A stretch of DNA of 64,000 nt from Lachnospiraceae bacterium YSB2008 (GTDB taxonomy: Bacteria; Bacillota; Clostridia; Lachnospirales; Lachnospiraceae). The translations under genes and the position numbers were made by a program. Location of the stretch: positions 1 through 64,000 of the forward strand of contig JHWR01000014.1 of the NCBI GenBank assembly GCA_000687655.1. The letters run 5' to 3'. Under the pieces are notes generated by a model. It had not been told where the DNA came from. It saw only the letters and a program-made list of their open reading frames with translations, and made no database searches. Of the stretch, positions 54,056 to 62,266 are shown in pieces; positions within the stretch are counted from its first letter, which is position 1, and the number at the start of each line of letters is the position of its first letter.

Positions 54056-55186
54056 CTACGCTTCAATGCCGGCCGCACTGAGTATCCTGTCGACTGCATG
54101 GCCGTCGCATTTTTCCATATAAATCTGTCGGCACTTCTCTATCTCAGCCGGATCTCTCTTCCAGCTGCCTCCCTTAAGAAGCTTCTTCAGATCTTCGGTA
54201 TTCTTTACAACCGGAGCCGGAAGCATGCTTATCTCTATATAGAAACCTCTCTCCTTCATATATCTCTTTATATCAGGAGCATATAAAATGAAAGGCTTAT
54301 TATATATCATAAAATCAAATACAAGCGATGAATAATCCGTTATCAGCAGATCACAAGGCGCATAAAGCTCCTCAGTACTCAGCTTGCAGCTCACCTCAGG
54401 ATGTTTTTTCTCCATATTTGGATGAAGCTTTGTAATGAAGAACCATTCATCTGACAGTTCATCGAAAGCCTTCATCAGTTCAGGAGTATAACTGGCACAT
54501 ACGGGATGCGCTGCATTTCCTGAAAATGACGGTGCAAAAAGACATATCTTCTTACCCATGGCATTCGGATACATGTTATAGAATCTGTCTATACATTTCT
54601 TATTATATTCATCATCATAATAAAGATCGGTTCTTGCTATGCCCGTAGATCTGGCAACTCCCGGTTCAAGCTTAAACGCCGATTCATAAGCAGATATACA
54701 GAAATCTGCACTTACGGTAACAAGATCAAAATTCTTGGTCGGATTACCTTTGAAATAAGGAGGTATATCATCCTTGGCATCATATCCCATCTTCTTAAGC
54801 ATTCCGCCTGCATGCCAGAGTTCGATGACCTTAGTCTCCTTCCTCTTATTACAGGATGCCACAGGGAGAAAATAACTCGAGATAAAAACATATCTTGCAG
54901 ATGCATACTCTTTCATGAAGGTCTTCATATAACGAAGCGCCTGCATAGGGGACAGTCTGTCCATGTCTATGCACATATTCTTTATCTCATAACCTGCTTC
55001 GGAAAGCCTTTTATATATAGGGAGCATATTGGAGCTCATCCTGTCAGAATGTGCATCAGCAAATATGACCTTGTTATAATTTACATCATGTATCTTACAG
55101 TACTTCTCATAGATGCTCGGCAGATAAGATGTATTCATATATGCTTTTATATATTGTTTTGCTATAAATCCTACATTGTCTGCCAT
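54056..55186 (-). CDS. CDP-glycerol glycerophosphotransferase-like protein
   Basis: 376 residues. VIELWHAGGMLKKMGYD and LLITDYSSLVFDFMIYNKPFILYAPD are the two conserved TagB/TagF-type motifs (His of HAGG, Asp-Tyr-Ser). Such enzymes transfer glycerol or ribitol phosphate from CDP-polyol to wall or capsule polymers. The N-terminus resembles a shorter, single-domain TagB-like type. No other teichoic-acid genes are next to it, so the polymer is not known. 12 bp from the TPR gene. Confidence 0.82.
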   Translation of the reverse strand: MADNVGFIAKQYIKAYMNTSYLPSIYEKYCKIHDVNYNKVIFADAHSDRMSSNMLPIYKRLSEAGYEIKNMCIDMDRLSPMQALRYMKTFMKEYASARYVFISSYFLPVASCNKRKETKVIELWHAGGMLKKMGYDAKDDIPPYFKGNPTKNFDLVTVSADFCISAYESAFKLEPGVARSTGIARTDLYYDDEYNKKCIDRFYNMYPNAMGKKICLFAPSFSGNAAHPVCASYTPELMKAFDELSDEWFFITKLHPNMEKKHPEVSCKLSTEELYAPCDLLITDYSSLVFDFMIYNKPFILYAPDIKRYMKERGFYIEISMLPAPVVKNTEDLKKLLKGGSWKRDPAEIEKCRQIYMEKCDGHAVDRILSAAGIEA

Positions 55187-55198
55187 AGAATTTCTTCC

Positions 55199-56566
55199 TT
55201 ACTCGTTCGTTATCAGAGTGTTGATCTCACCGGGAGTTATTCCGGTAATATTCTGATTATTATTGGATGCCACTTCTTCTTTGACACCGTCAGCTACATT
55301 GCCATCGTCTGTAGCATCACCTACATTTTCACCGGTATCCTCTCCGGTATCTTCTCCTGTATCCGTCTGATCGGTATTTCCGTCAGGATTATCTGTACCA
55401 TCTTCCGGATTATCAGTTGTATCAGTCTTATCCTTTCCTATATCACCCATATCAACAGTTCCTGTAGGGTCATATGCCGAAAGTCTTGTATTCAGAGTCT
55501 CGATAGTTTCCTCAAGGTCCTGAATCTTCTCTTCAAGCGCATCCGTTTCGGAAGCATAATCCTTGATTTTCTTGGAAAGTATATCATTCTCGGAATTGAG
55601 ATTGTCTATCTCTGTATTCCTTGCGGAAATATCCTTGCTGTAATTGGTCCTGAGTTCATTTATCTCTATATTCTTTTCCCTGTTTGTAACAGGAACTATA
55701 AGGAGATAAAGAACTGCCACACCGACAATTATACCGAGTATTACGTATAGATTGGAATATCTTGCGAGATTCTTCTCTCTGTATCTCTTCAGCATCTGCC
55801 TTCTTGTAGCACCGTCGCTGCTTACAGGGACTATCTTCTTTGGAGTTCTTTCCGTCGATACCTCTGCTTCATTCTCAAGTCCGTAGTAATCAGATATCTC
55901 ATCACTCTTCGTATTTGCATCCAGGAAACGGTTAAGACTTCCGGTTGCCACGCCGAGTTCACGAAGATATCTTCCGGCAGTCTCATTCTGTCTGTCTATG
56001 GACAGAACTCGTGAAAGAGCCTTCTTTGCAAGTCCCTTTCTGTTCTTTTCCATATATATAAGAGCAAGCAGAAGATATGCCTGAACGAACTTCTTATTTG
56101 CAGAAAGGCTCTTACGAAGATGCAGAACCGCGAGATCCAGATCCTTGCTCTTGGCATGTTCCAGTGCCTGATTGTAAGCAATATAAGACTGACCCATATC
56201 GTCAAGGAATTTCTTATCATCCTTGATCTGCTTCAGATACTGGGTTGCCAGATTATTCTTCGGCTTATAGTTCATGCTCATGACCCAGTGGTTCATTGCA
56301 AGCACAAGCTCACCCATCTCGTAGTATATGAGTCCGAGAAGATTTCTCGAATTGATATTCTGCTTATTATAGCGGAGCGAACATTCGAGTGCTTCCTTTG
56401 CACCTGAAAGATCCCTCTGCTTTGCTCTTTCCAGAGCAATATTGTAATGATAAATGGACGTATTGAAAGCCTTCTTCAGATGATCCTGCTTCAGCTTACA
56501 GCTGGTACAGTAACCGGTTATGCTCACAGGTTCACCACAGAAAAGGCACTTATCCCTAACTGCCAT
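55199..56566 (-). CDS. zinc-ribbon/TPR/transmembrane protein with acidic tail
   Basis: 455 residues. N-terminal CLFC...CTSC (7-23) looks like a zinc ribbon. Residues 35-200 are TPR-like helical repeats. A membrane helix spans 273-293, followed by a coiled coil (298-364). The C-terminal tail (365-445) is rich in Asp, Thr and Gly with repeated TDTGEDTGE-type units. So a cytoplasmic TPR part sits on a single-pass anchor with an extracellular coiled coil and acidic tail. Its ATG overlaps the stop of the small gene upstream by one base (TAATG). Function unknown. Confidence 0.7.
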   Translation of the reverse strand: MAVRDKCLFCGEPVSITGYCTSCKLKQDHLKKAFNTSIYHYNIALERAKQRDLSGAKEALECSLRYNKQNINSRNLLGLIYYEMGELVLAMNHWVMSMNYKPKNNLATQYLKQIKDDKKFLDDMGQSYIAYNQALEHAKSKDLDLAVLHLRKSLSANKKFVQAYLLLALIYMEKNRKGLAKKALSRVLSIDRQNETAGRYLRELGVATGSLNRFLDANTKSDEISDYYGLENEAEVSTERTPKKIVPVSSDGATRRQMLKRYREKNLARYSNLYVILGIIVGVAVLYLLIVPVTNREKNIEINELRTNYSKDISARNTEIDNLNSENDILSKKIKDYASETDALEEKIQDLEETIETLNTRLSAYDPTGTVDMGDIGKDKTDTTDNPEDGTDNPDGNTDQTDTGEDTGEDTGENVGDATDDGNVADGVKEEVASNNNQNITGITPGEINTLITNE

Positions 56567-56709
56567 TAATTCCTACCTCTCAGATCCTGTGTCATCTCAA
56601 GTACTATATCAGTTATATCCTTAAGATCATTATTATATATAGCTTCCTCTGTATCATCCAATGGAATGCTCGGTTTATAATTCTTTATCTCTTCATCAAA
56701 ATTGATCAT
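56566..56709 (-). CDS. 47-residue protein, unknown
   Basis: 47 residues, acidic (start MINFDEEIKNYKPSIPLDD, end TQDLRGRN), predicted helical, no membrane helix. Coding support: the start overlaps folC by 14 bp, AGAGGTAGAGAAAA precedes it, and its stop TAA overlaps the next gene's ATG (TAATG). The overlap at both ends makes a chance ORF unlikely. It lies between folC and the TPR protein gene. No homologue recognised. Confidence 0.7.
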   Translation of the reverse strand: MINFDEEIKNYKPSIPLDDTEEAIYNNDLKDITDIVLEMTQDLRGRN

Positions 56710-58135
56710 TTTTCTCTACCTCTAAAATATCAGCTATCAGATACAGCGAACCCATGCATATAAGGAGTTCATCCTTATCCAGCTCGGCTTTCGCAGTATG
56801 ATATGCAGTTTCTATACTTGGAATCTTATTAATTGTAACCTCGTCGGTCTTTTTAATATATTGTTCGTCACCTGCATCATGATCGTAATTAGTATCATAC
56901 AGGTATTTACGGAATATATCCTCGACGGTACTGAGCTCTGTCTTTCTGTCTCCTTCTATTCCGGTCACATATATCGTGTCTATATTAAGTCTCTTCATCA
57001 TAAGTCTTATGATACTGTCATAATCCTTATCCTTAGCCACTGCAAAAAGCAGTTTTACCTTGGTCGGATCAATGAGCGGCAGAAGCTTATCCAGAGAATC
57101 AAGCAGCCTTTCCACCGCAGGCACATTGTGAGCTCCATCCAGAAGAACATTCGGGCGTACGAACTCCATACGGCCTGTCCACTCAAAGTCTGATGCAGCC
57201 TTTTTAAACGAAGCCTTTAACCTGTCAAATCGATTCTTCTTTATAGTCTGATCCTGCTCCGAGTCAATGAACGATCTGGATTCCTGATCACAGTTCGACA
57301 GGGCATATAATGCGGTCAGAGCCGTCACTGCATTCTCTACCTCATACATGGCAAGAGACTTAAGCTCCAGATTATCCACACTATAATAACCGCAATCAAG
57401 AGAAAAATCAATCTTACCGCTGTCAGCTTTAAGATTTTTTAAGGTTACAGTTACATTACCGGCATTATACATAGTAGAACCAAGCTCTCCGGCTCTGTTC
57501 TCTATGACCTCCCTGGCTGCAGGATTGGGAATATTATAAACGACAGGTTTCCTGTCTTTAATAATACCTGCCTTCTCATATGCTATCTCTTCTATAGTAT
57601 TTCCCAGATACTGCATATGGTCCATGCCTATAGAGGTTATAACGGAAATATCCGATTCCAGTATATTCGTGGCATCCAGTCTTCCGCCAAGCCCGGTCTC
57701 CATTACTGCATATTCAACCTTCTGCTCTGCAAAATACATTACCGACATCAGAAAAACAAACTCAAAGAAGGAGGGGTGAACATTACCCTCCTCCACGAAT
57801 TCTTCTATTCTTTCCATCAGTTCATTTGAGAGTCTGCAGAAATCCCCGTCGCTTATATCTGTACGGTCAACAGATATCCTTTCATTTATCCGAAGCATGT
57901 GCGGAGAGGTGAAAAGGCCTGTAATATGCCCTGCATTTATAAGTGACTCTGATATAAGCCTGGCAACTGAACCCTTTCCGTTGGTTCCCGCTATATGTAT
58001 GACACGGAAGCTTCTGTCCGGACTTCCGAGTTTTTCCAAAAGCTTCTTAAGATTATCAGGGCCTGTCTTCGCAGCGAACTTAGGAATACCCAGTATGTAC
58101 TTTTCTGCTTCCTGTTTATCACTGAATCTAAGCAT
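56696..58135 (-). CDS. folC: folylpolyglutamate synthase/dihydrofolate synthase
   Basis: 479 residues. IAGTNGKGSVARL (P-loop at about 48-60), TGLFTSPHMLRINERISVD, YAVMETGLGGRLDATNI, ITSIGMDHMQYLG and LLDGAHNVPAVE are the FolC motifs. It adds glutamates to folate. Polar insertions at about 281-303 and 413-430 are additions beyond the core. ATG 58135 is preceded by GGAGCGATAGAA; an in-frame GTG seven codons earlier is less likely. In the same direction as queF upstream. Confidence 0.93.
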   Translation of the reverse strand: MLRFSDKQEAEKYILGIPKFAAKTGPDNLKKLLEKLGSPDRSFRVIHIAGTNGKGSVARLISESLINAGHITGLFTSPHMLRINERISVDRTDISDGDFCRLSNELMERIEEFVEEGNVHPSFFEFVFLMSVMYFAEQKVEYAVMETGLGGRLDATNILESDISVITSIGMDHMQYLGNTIEEIAYEKAGIIKDRKPVVYNIPNPAAREVIENRAGELGSTMYNAGNVTVTLKNLKADSGKIDFSLDCGYYSVDNLELKSLAMYEVENAVTALTALYALSNCDQESRSFIDSEQDQTIKKNRFDRLKASFKKAASDFEWTGRMEFVRPNVLLDGAHNVPAVERLLDSLDKLLPLIDPTKVKLLFAVAKDKDYDSIIRLMMKRLNIDTIYVTGIEGDRKTELSTVEDIFRKYLYDTNYDHDAGDEQYIKKTDEVTINKIPSIETAYHTAKAELDKDELLICMGSLYLIADILEVEKNDQF

Positions 58136-58179
58136 TTCTATCGCTCCATATATCACACAGTCTTAAGCCTTACTGACAT

Positions 58180-58671
58180 CTAGCGATTATCTACTGTCTC
58201 AGGATTCATATCATGATGTGACAGTCTGTCCCATGCAACCTCTTCCCACTTGGTTCCCGGCTTGCCGTAATTTGCATAAGGATCTATGGATATGCCGCCT
58301 CGCGGTGTGAATTTGCCCCAGACCTCTATATACTTCGGATCCATAAGCTCTATGAGATCCTTCATTATCTTATTTACACAGTCCTCATGAAAGTCACCAT
58401 GATTACGGAAGCTGAAGAGATACAGCTTAAGAGACTTACTCTCTACCATCTTCACATTAGGAACATATGATATATAAATGGTAGCAAAATCCGGCTGTCC
58501 CGTTATAGGGCACAGTGAAGTGAACTCAGGACAGTTGAATTTAACAAAATAATCATTCCCCTGATGCTTATTCTCGAAGGTCTCAAGAACCTCAGGAGCA
58601 TAGTCGCTTTTATAGTTATTAACCTTATTTCCAAGAAGTGTAAGCCCGTCTTTTTCTCTTTCGTTACTCAT
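58180..58671 (-). CDS. queF: 7-cyano-7-deazaguanine reductase (QueF)
   Basis: 163 residues. It reduces preQ0 to preQ1 with NADPH for queuosine. [16 protein letters not shown] contains nucleophile Cys54 and Asp61; [22 protein letters not shown] contains the QueF signature ESKSLK; the [12 protein letters not shown] end also fits. The single-domain type I length is usual in Firmicutes. It is divergent from the 872-residue gene across a 217-bp gap. Confidence 0.94.
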   Translation of the reverse strand: MSNEREKDGLTLLGNKVNNYKSDYAPEVLETFENKHQGNDYFVKFNCPEFTSLCPITGQPDFATIYISYVPNVKMVESKSLKLYLFSFRNHGDFHEDCVNKIMKDLIELMDPKYIEVWGKFTPRGGISIDPYANYGKPGTKWEEVAWDRLSHHDMNPETVDNR

Positions 58672-58888
58672 ATCGTTCTCCCAATTCCATGTTTTAACAG
58701 TTTTTTTATATAATAAGAAACTGCATTATTCTGTGTTATGGTCTTATATTATATAAGTGAAACCATGATTTGTAAAAGTTTTTTGGAAATTGTTGCGATT
58801 TTGTTATATACTAGTGTGTATAATGGGGTTCGAAAGTAAAAACTACGCGTAATTGCGGGATTAATGTATAGAGAAGGAGAGCAAAAAT
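58672..58888. promoter_or_regulatory. divergent intergenic region upstream of queF and the 872-residue gene
   Basis: 217 bp, A/T-rich. On the plus strand TTGGAA (58782 region), 18 nt, TATACT and a second TATAAT-like at about 58825 are candidates for the gene at 58889. A short palindrome-like ACTAGT and two inverted TATATAAT/ATTATATA stretches near 58710-58760 may serve queF. No protein gene is supported here: the longest plus ORF is 33 codons, hydrophobic and without a ribosome site. Confidence 0.4.
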
Positions 58889-61507
58889 ATGGCCAGGCCT
58901 ATTATTTATGAAGGAAAAGAATTAACCACTCAGGAATTTGCTACAAAGCTCCAAGAACTTAAAGAACAGAAGAATTATACAGCGATAGCAGATCTCACTT
59001 ATCAGGTAAATTTCAACAAATTCGATGCTCAGGATGGAGATATGTCATATGTTGAAGTTCTTGATAATTTCTTCACAGAAATTACTACTACTATTCCGGA
59101 TGACCAGCTGTCACCGGAGGATCTGGAAAAGAAGAAGCAGCTTGAGGCAGATTATGAGAATGAAACCGGAAATAAAATACATTATCAAGAAATTGATCGT
59201 GCAAATAATGAAGTTGTACTCGGTCTTCTTGATGCGTTCAACAAAAAGTATCATGACACAGTAGTAGACGCTGGCAAAAGAAGAGATGCCTATCAGCAAC
59301 AGATACGAGAAGGCAAGGTTCCCGGCACAGAGCTTTTCAAGGACGACCCTCGCTCAGTCAAAGGAATTGCTCATGATTTTGTAATGCTTGATGACGGTGT
59401 AGGCAGTGATGCCATGGTTGATACTTTCAGACATTTTTCCAACCATCTTTATAATAAAACCATCAACATTAAAGAAACCGGTGTGCTTATTAAAGAAGCG
59501 CAGGATAACTATGTAGCTAATGCTGCAAGAGAGAATAATGTTAATGAAGCATTCATAAAAGAATATATTGATAATTACGAGGAACGTGCCTTTAAGATGA
59601 ATAATTCTGATGGCTATAAATATAAGGAAGGTCCGTTCGCTCCTAATGAATCACGTTTTGAAAAATACCCTGATCACGTCAAGGCAGTTATGGATTGCAA
59701 ATCCGAAGCTGAACTCGATGCGCTCGAAGAAAAGTATCAGAAACAGATAGATGCATATTATAACTATGAGCGTCAGATCAAATCCGCAGCCAAGATAAGT
59801 CAGACTCTTTATGATGAATTCAAGAGTATAGACTGGCCTGATAAGGATTCTACAAACTACAAAGATATAGATTTCGGATTTGAGCATTTCACTCATCTCG
59901 GAACGGATTATAAATTTGCATCCCCCGAGGTACTCTCTCCTGAAAGCAGACGTGTCGAATCGCTAACAAACAAGCCTGTCAAGGATGCCCCTCCAAACAT
60001 CGTAGAAAATGCCGTTGCTAACGCAAACAAGAGTTTGGAAGACTTCTTTGATTCTGTGGCTGCTAGAATTGAGGACCTTGAAGAAAAAGGAGAGACTGAT
60101 TCTCCGGAGTATGAGAATGCACAGAAGATGGCAGCTGTTCTCCAGAAATTCAATTCAGTGAAAATAACTGCCGAGACTCTTGCTGCAGGACATAAGGAAG
60201 AATTCCATACAGTCAATAACAGATTAAACGAATCCAAAGCCGGCCTTGAATTTATCAATAGGAAGCGAGCTCAGATGAAGCTTCCTGTTCTTGCAGAGGC
60301 TGATGATCAGTATACGAGTGAAATAGATAATGCTCTTGATGAACTCTCTGATTCAATCGTAGACTGCAACATTCGTCCGGAAGGTTCCGGTAACCGCTAT
60401 GAAAATGTTGCCAGAGCACTTATGGAGCATAAGAGACTCTATAAAAAATACCTTGCCGCAGATCAGGCCGATGACGATAAGCTTGCTGAAAAGTATGCTA
60501 AACAACTTGAAAAGCAGGCTGCCGCAACTAAGAAGCTTATCAAGAATTGCATCTCATATGATAAATCAACTGCCAATGAAGATGGTCATACCATGGGCAA
60601 GGCTGAAAGACGTCCTCTTCTCACTGCTCTTTCAGATAATATGATCAACAAGACAAAAGAAATCACAACCCGTACATTCGACAAGAGCTATGACAAATAT
60701 ATAAGACTCCATACAGGAAAGAATGCAGGAAAAACTGTTGGTGAAAGAAAGCAGAATCTTCTCAAGGCTATCGCTGCTTCATATCTTAAGCAGGCCGGTC
60801 AGAAGTTCAGTGTTGATGCGATACACAATTTTGCAAAGTCATATGACGCAAAGTATTGTGTTACAGATAATTACGCATATAAAACTGATCGTGGCGGCCA
60901 TGACCTTCTTATGAACGCTACGAGGAACGCTTCTTCAGTTATCCGCGAAGGCAACAGACTCCGTAAAGATATGTATGGCATCAAGAATGACCAGTATGAT
61001 CAGTATATAGCTGACATGAACACACTTGCGATCTCCATGCGATCAGATGAGGGCAGAAGCACCGAGTATCAGAATCTCGTTAAGGCCATCAAAGCAGCCG
61101 CTGCTCTTGACGAAACGACAGCAGGTATGACACCGGATGAAAAGCAGGAAGCCTTTATCAATGCTAATTTTGCTGTAGTTAAAGCAGTTAAGAATTATGT
61201 AAAGGGTAAAGAGAAGATACGTATACAGGACAAGGGTAATGAAGCTTTCAATAACTCCATGGATGCTCTTGCAATTGTATCAAAGTACACAAAGCAGGAA
61301 GGTCTTAAGGTAAACCATGCAATATCAAAGGTTTATGGTGACATCCTCAATAAGAGCGACAGAGAATACCTTGAAGTAGGTAAGCTTGAGAAGCAATTCG
61401 GTGCAAAGAGAGCTGCCGAAGCTCTTGAGAAAAGAGAGCAGAAAGAAGCTGCCAAGAACAAGAATAAGAAAACAGAAACAAAGAAAACAAATACAATGAA
61501 GAAATAA
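58889..61507 (+). CDS. large helical protein of unknown function (872 residues)
   Basis: 872 residues, with no signal peptide or membrane helix. Rich in Lys, Glu, Asp, Asn and Ala, largely alpha-helical. The C-terminus (849-872) is a Lys/Thr tail. A short unit of the type Ser-x-x-Tyr-x-Asn followed by an Ala-rich amphipathic helix recurs near 405-422 (SPEYENAQKMAAVLQKF), 500-515 (GNRYENVARALMEHK) and 724-740 (STEYQNLVKAIKAAAAL). The ATG has AAGGAG six bases upstream. It is followed after 16 bp by the PRTase-like gene, so the pair is probably cotranscribed. I do not recognise the family. Confidence 0.72.
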   Translation: MARPIIYEGKELTTQEFATKLQELKEQKNYTAIADLTYQVNFNKFDAQDGDMSYVEVLDNFFTEITTTIPDDQLSPEDLEKKKQLEADYENETGNKIHYQEIDRANNEVVLGLLDAFNKKYHDTVVDAGKRRDAYQQQIREGKVPGTELFKDDPRSVKGIAHDFVMLDDGVGSDAMVDTFRHFSNHLYNKTINIKETGVLIKEAQDNYVANAARENNVNEAFIKEYIDNYEERAFKMNNSDGYKYKEGPFAPNESRFEKYPDHVKAVMDCKSEAELDALEEKYQKQIDAYYNYERQIKSAAKISQTLYDEFKSIDWPDKDSTNYKDIDFGFEHFTHLGTDYKFASPEVLSPESRRVESLTNKPVKDAPPNIVENAVANANKSLEDFFDSVAARIEDLEEKGETDSPEYENAQKMAAVLQKFNSVKITAETLAAGHKEEFHTVNNRLNESKAGLEFINRKRAQMKLPVLAEADDQYTSEIDNALDELSDSIVDCNIRPEGSGNRYENVARALMEHKRLYKKYLAADQADDDKLAEKYAKQLEKQAAATKKLIKNCISYDKSTANEDGHTMGKAERRPLLTALSDNMINKTKEITTRTFDKSYDKYIRLHTGKNAGKTVGERKQNLLKAIAASYLKQAGQKFSVDAIHNFAKSYDAKYCVTDNYAYKTDRGGHDLLMNATRNASSVIREGNRLRKDMYGIKNDQYDQYIADMNTLAISMRSDEGRSTEYQNLVKAIKAAAALDETTAGMTPDEKQEAFINANFAVVKAVKNYVKGKEKIRIQDKGNEAFNNSMDALAIVSKYTKQEGLKVNHAISKVYGDILNKSDREYLEVGKLEKQFGAKRAAEALEKREQKEAAKNKNKKTETKKTNTMKK

Positions 61508-61523
61508 CAGGGAGGTTTTTACC

Positions 61524-62162
61524 ATGCAGGATTCATTCAAGATCAATTCTCCGTATAACAATCTTATCAAGCTCAATGTCACACCGGGGCATTTTGCAAC
61601 ATCATCCTCGCACATCAATTACCTTATAGATCTTACGACTCTTAAGGCAAGAAGCAGTGAGGCAAAGGTGGCAGCAAAGTCACTGTCCCAGGAGTATATG
61701 TCAAACACAGTAGTTGATACCATCATATGTATGGATGGTACAGATGTTATAGGTGCTTATCTTGCAGATGAGCTTACCAATTCCGGTATCATGTGTATGA
61801 ACGCACACGGTTCCATATATGTTATCACACCGGATCAGAATTCACAGGGACAGCTCACATTTAAGGACAATGTAATCCCGATGGTAAAGAATAAGCATAT
61901 ACTGCTCCTTCTTGCAACAGCTACTACAGGACGTACTGTTCAGAAGGCTCTCGAATGTATAGAGTACTACGGCGGATCAATAGCCGGTATCTCAGCCATA
62001 TTCAGTGGTGCCGAGAGTATTATGGGTCATGAGATTCACAGTATATTCCATGCAAAGGATATAGAAAGCTATACATCTTACGATTCAGGAAACTGTCCGC
62101 TCTGTCAGGCAGGAGTTAAGCTGGATGGTCTTATATCCACCACTGGATTCACTAAATTCTAA
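61524..62162 (+). CDS. orotate phosphoribosyltransferase-like protein
   Basis: 212 residues. The fold resembles PRTases: VDTIICMDGTDVIGAYLADEL and ILLLLATATTGRTVQKALECI, followed by AGISAIFSG. In active OPRTs the PRPP loop is VDD-x-x-TTG; here the two Asp positions read Leu-Ala (LLLLATATTGRT), so the metal-PRPP acidic pair is missing. The C-terminus has CPLCQAGVKLDGL. GGAGG precedes the ATG. Enzymatic activity is doubtful; a regulatory or binding role is possible. Neighbour of the 872-residue gene. Confidence 0.65.
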   Translation: MQDSFKINSPYNNLIKLNVTPGHFATSSSHINYLIDLTTLKARSSEAKVAAKSLSQEYMSNTVVDTIICMDGTDVIGAYLADELTNSGIMCMNAHGSIYVITPDQNSQGQLTFKDNVIPMVKNKHILLLLATATTGRTVQKALECIEYYGGSIAGISAIFSGAESIMGHEIHSIFHAKDIESYTSYDSGNCPLCQAGVKLDGLISTTGFTKF

Positions 62163-62190
62163 AAATTCATACATTTTAACCTATAAGAAG

Positions 62191-62223
62191 CGCCGGGCAA
62201 TCTCGATTGTCCGGCGTTTCGTT
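62191..62223 (+). terminator. rho-independent terminator after the PRTase-like gene
   Basis: CGCCGGGCAAT (62191-62201), loop CTCG, ATTGTCCGGCG (62206-62216), one G-U pair, then TTTCGTTATTT. It ends the two-gene plus-strand transcript that starts at 58889. Confidence 0.85.
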
Positions 62224-62266
62224 ATTTCGGTTTTCATTTTTCGAGTTCCCGTTATTCATCCACAGC

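Noticed and set aside
58672-58888. 33-codon plus-strand ORF before the 872-residue gene
   Set aside because: It has no ribosome site, overlaps the likely promoter, and its sequence is A/T-driven hydrophobic.
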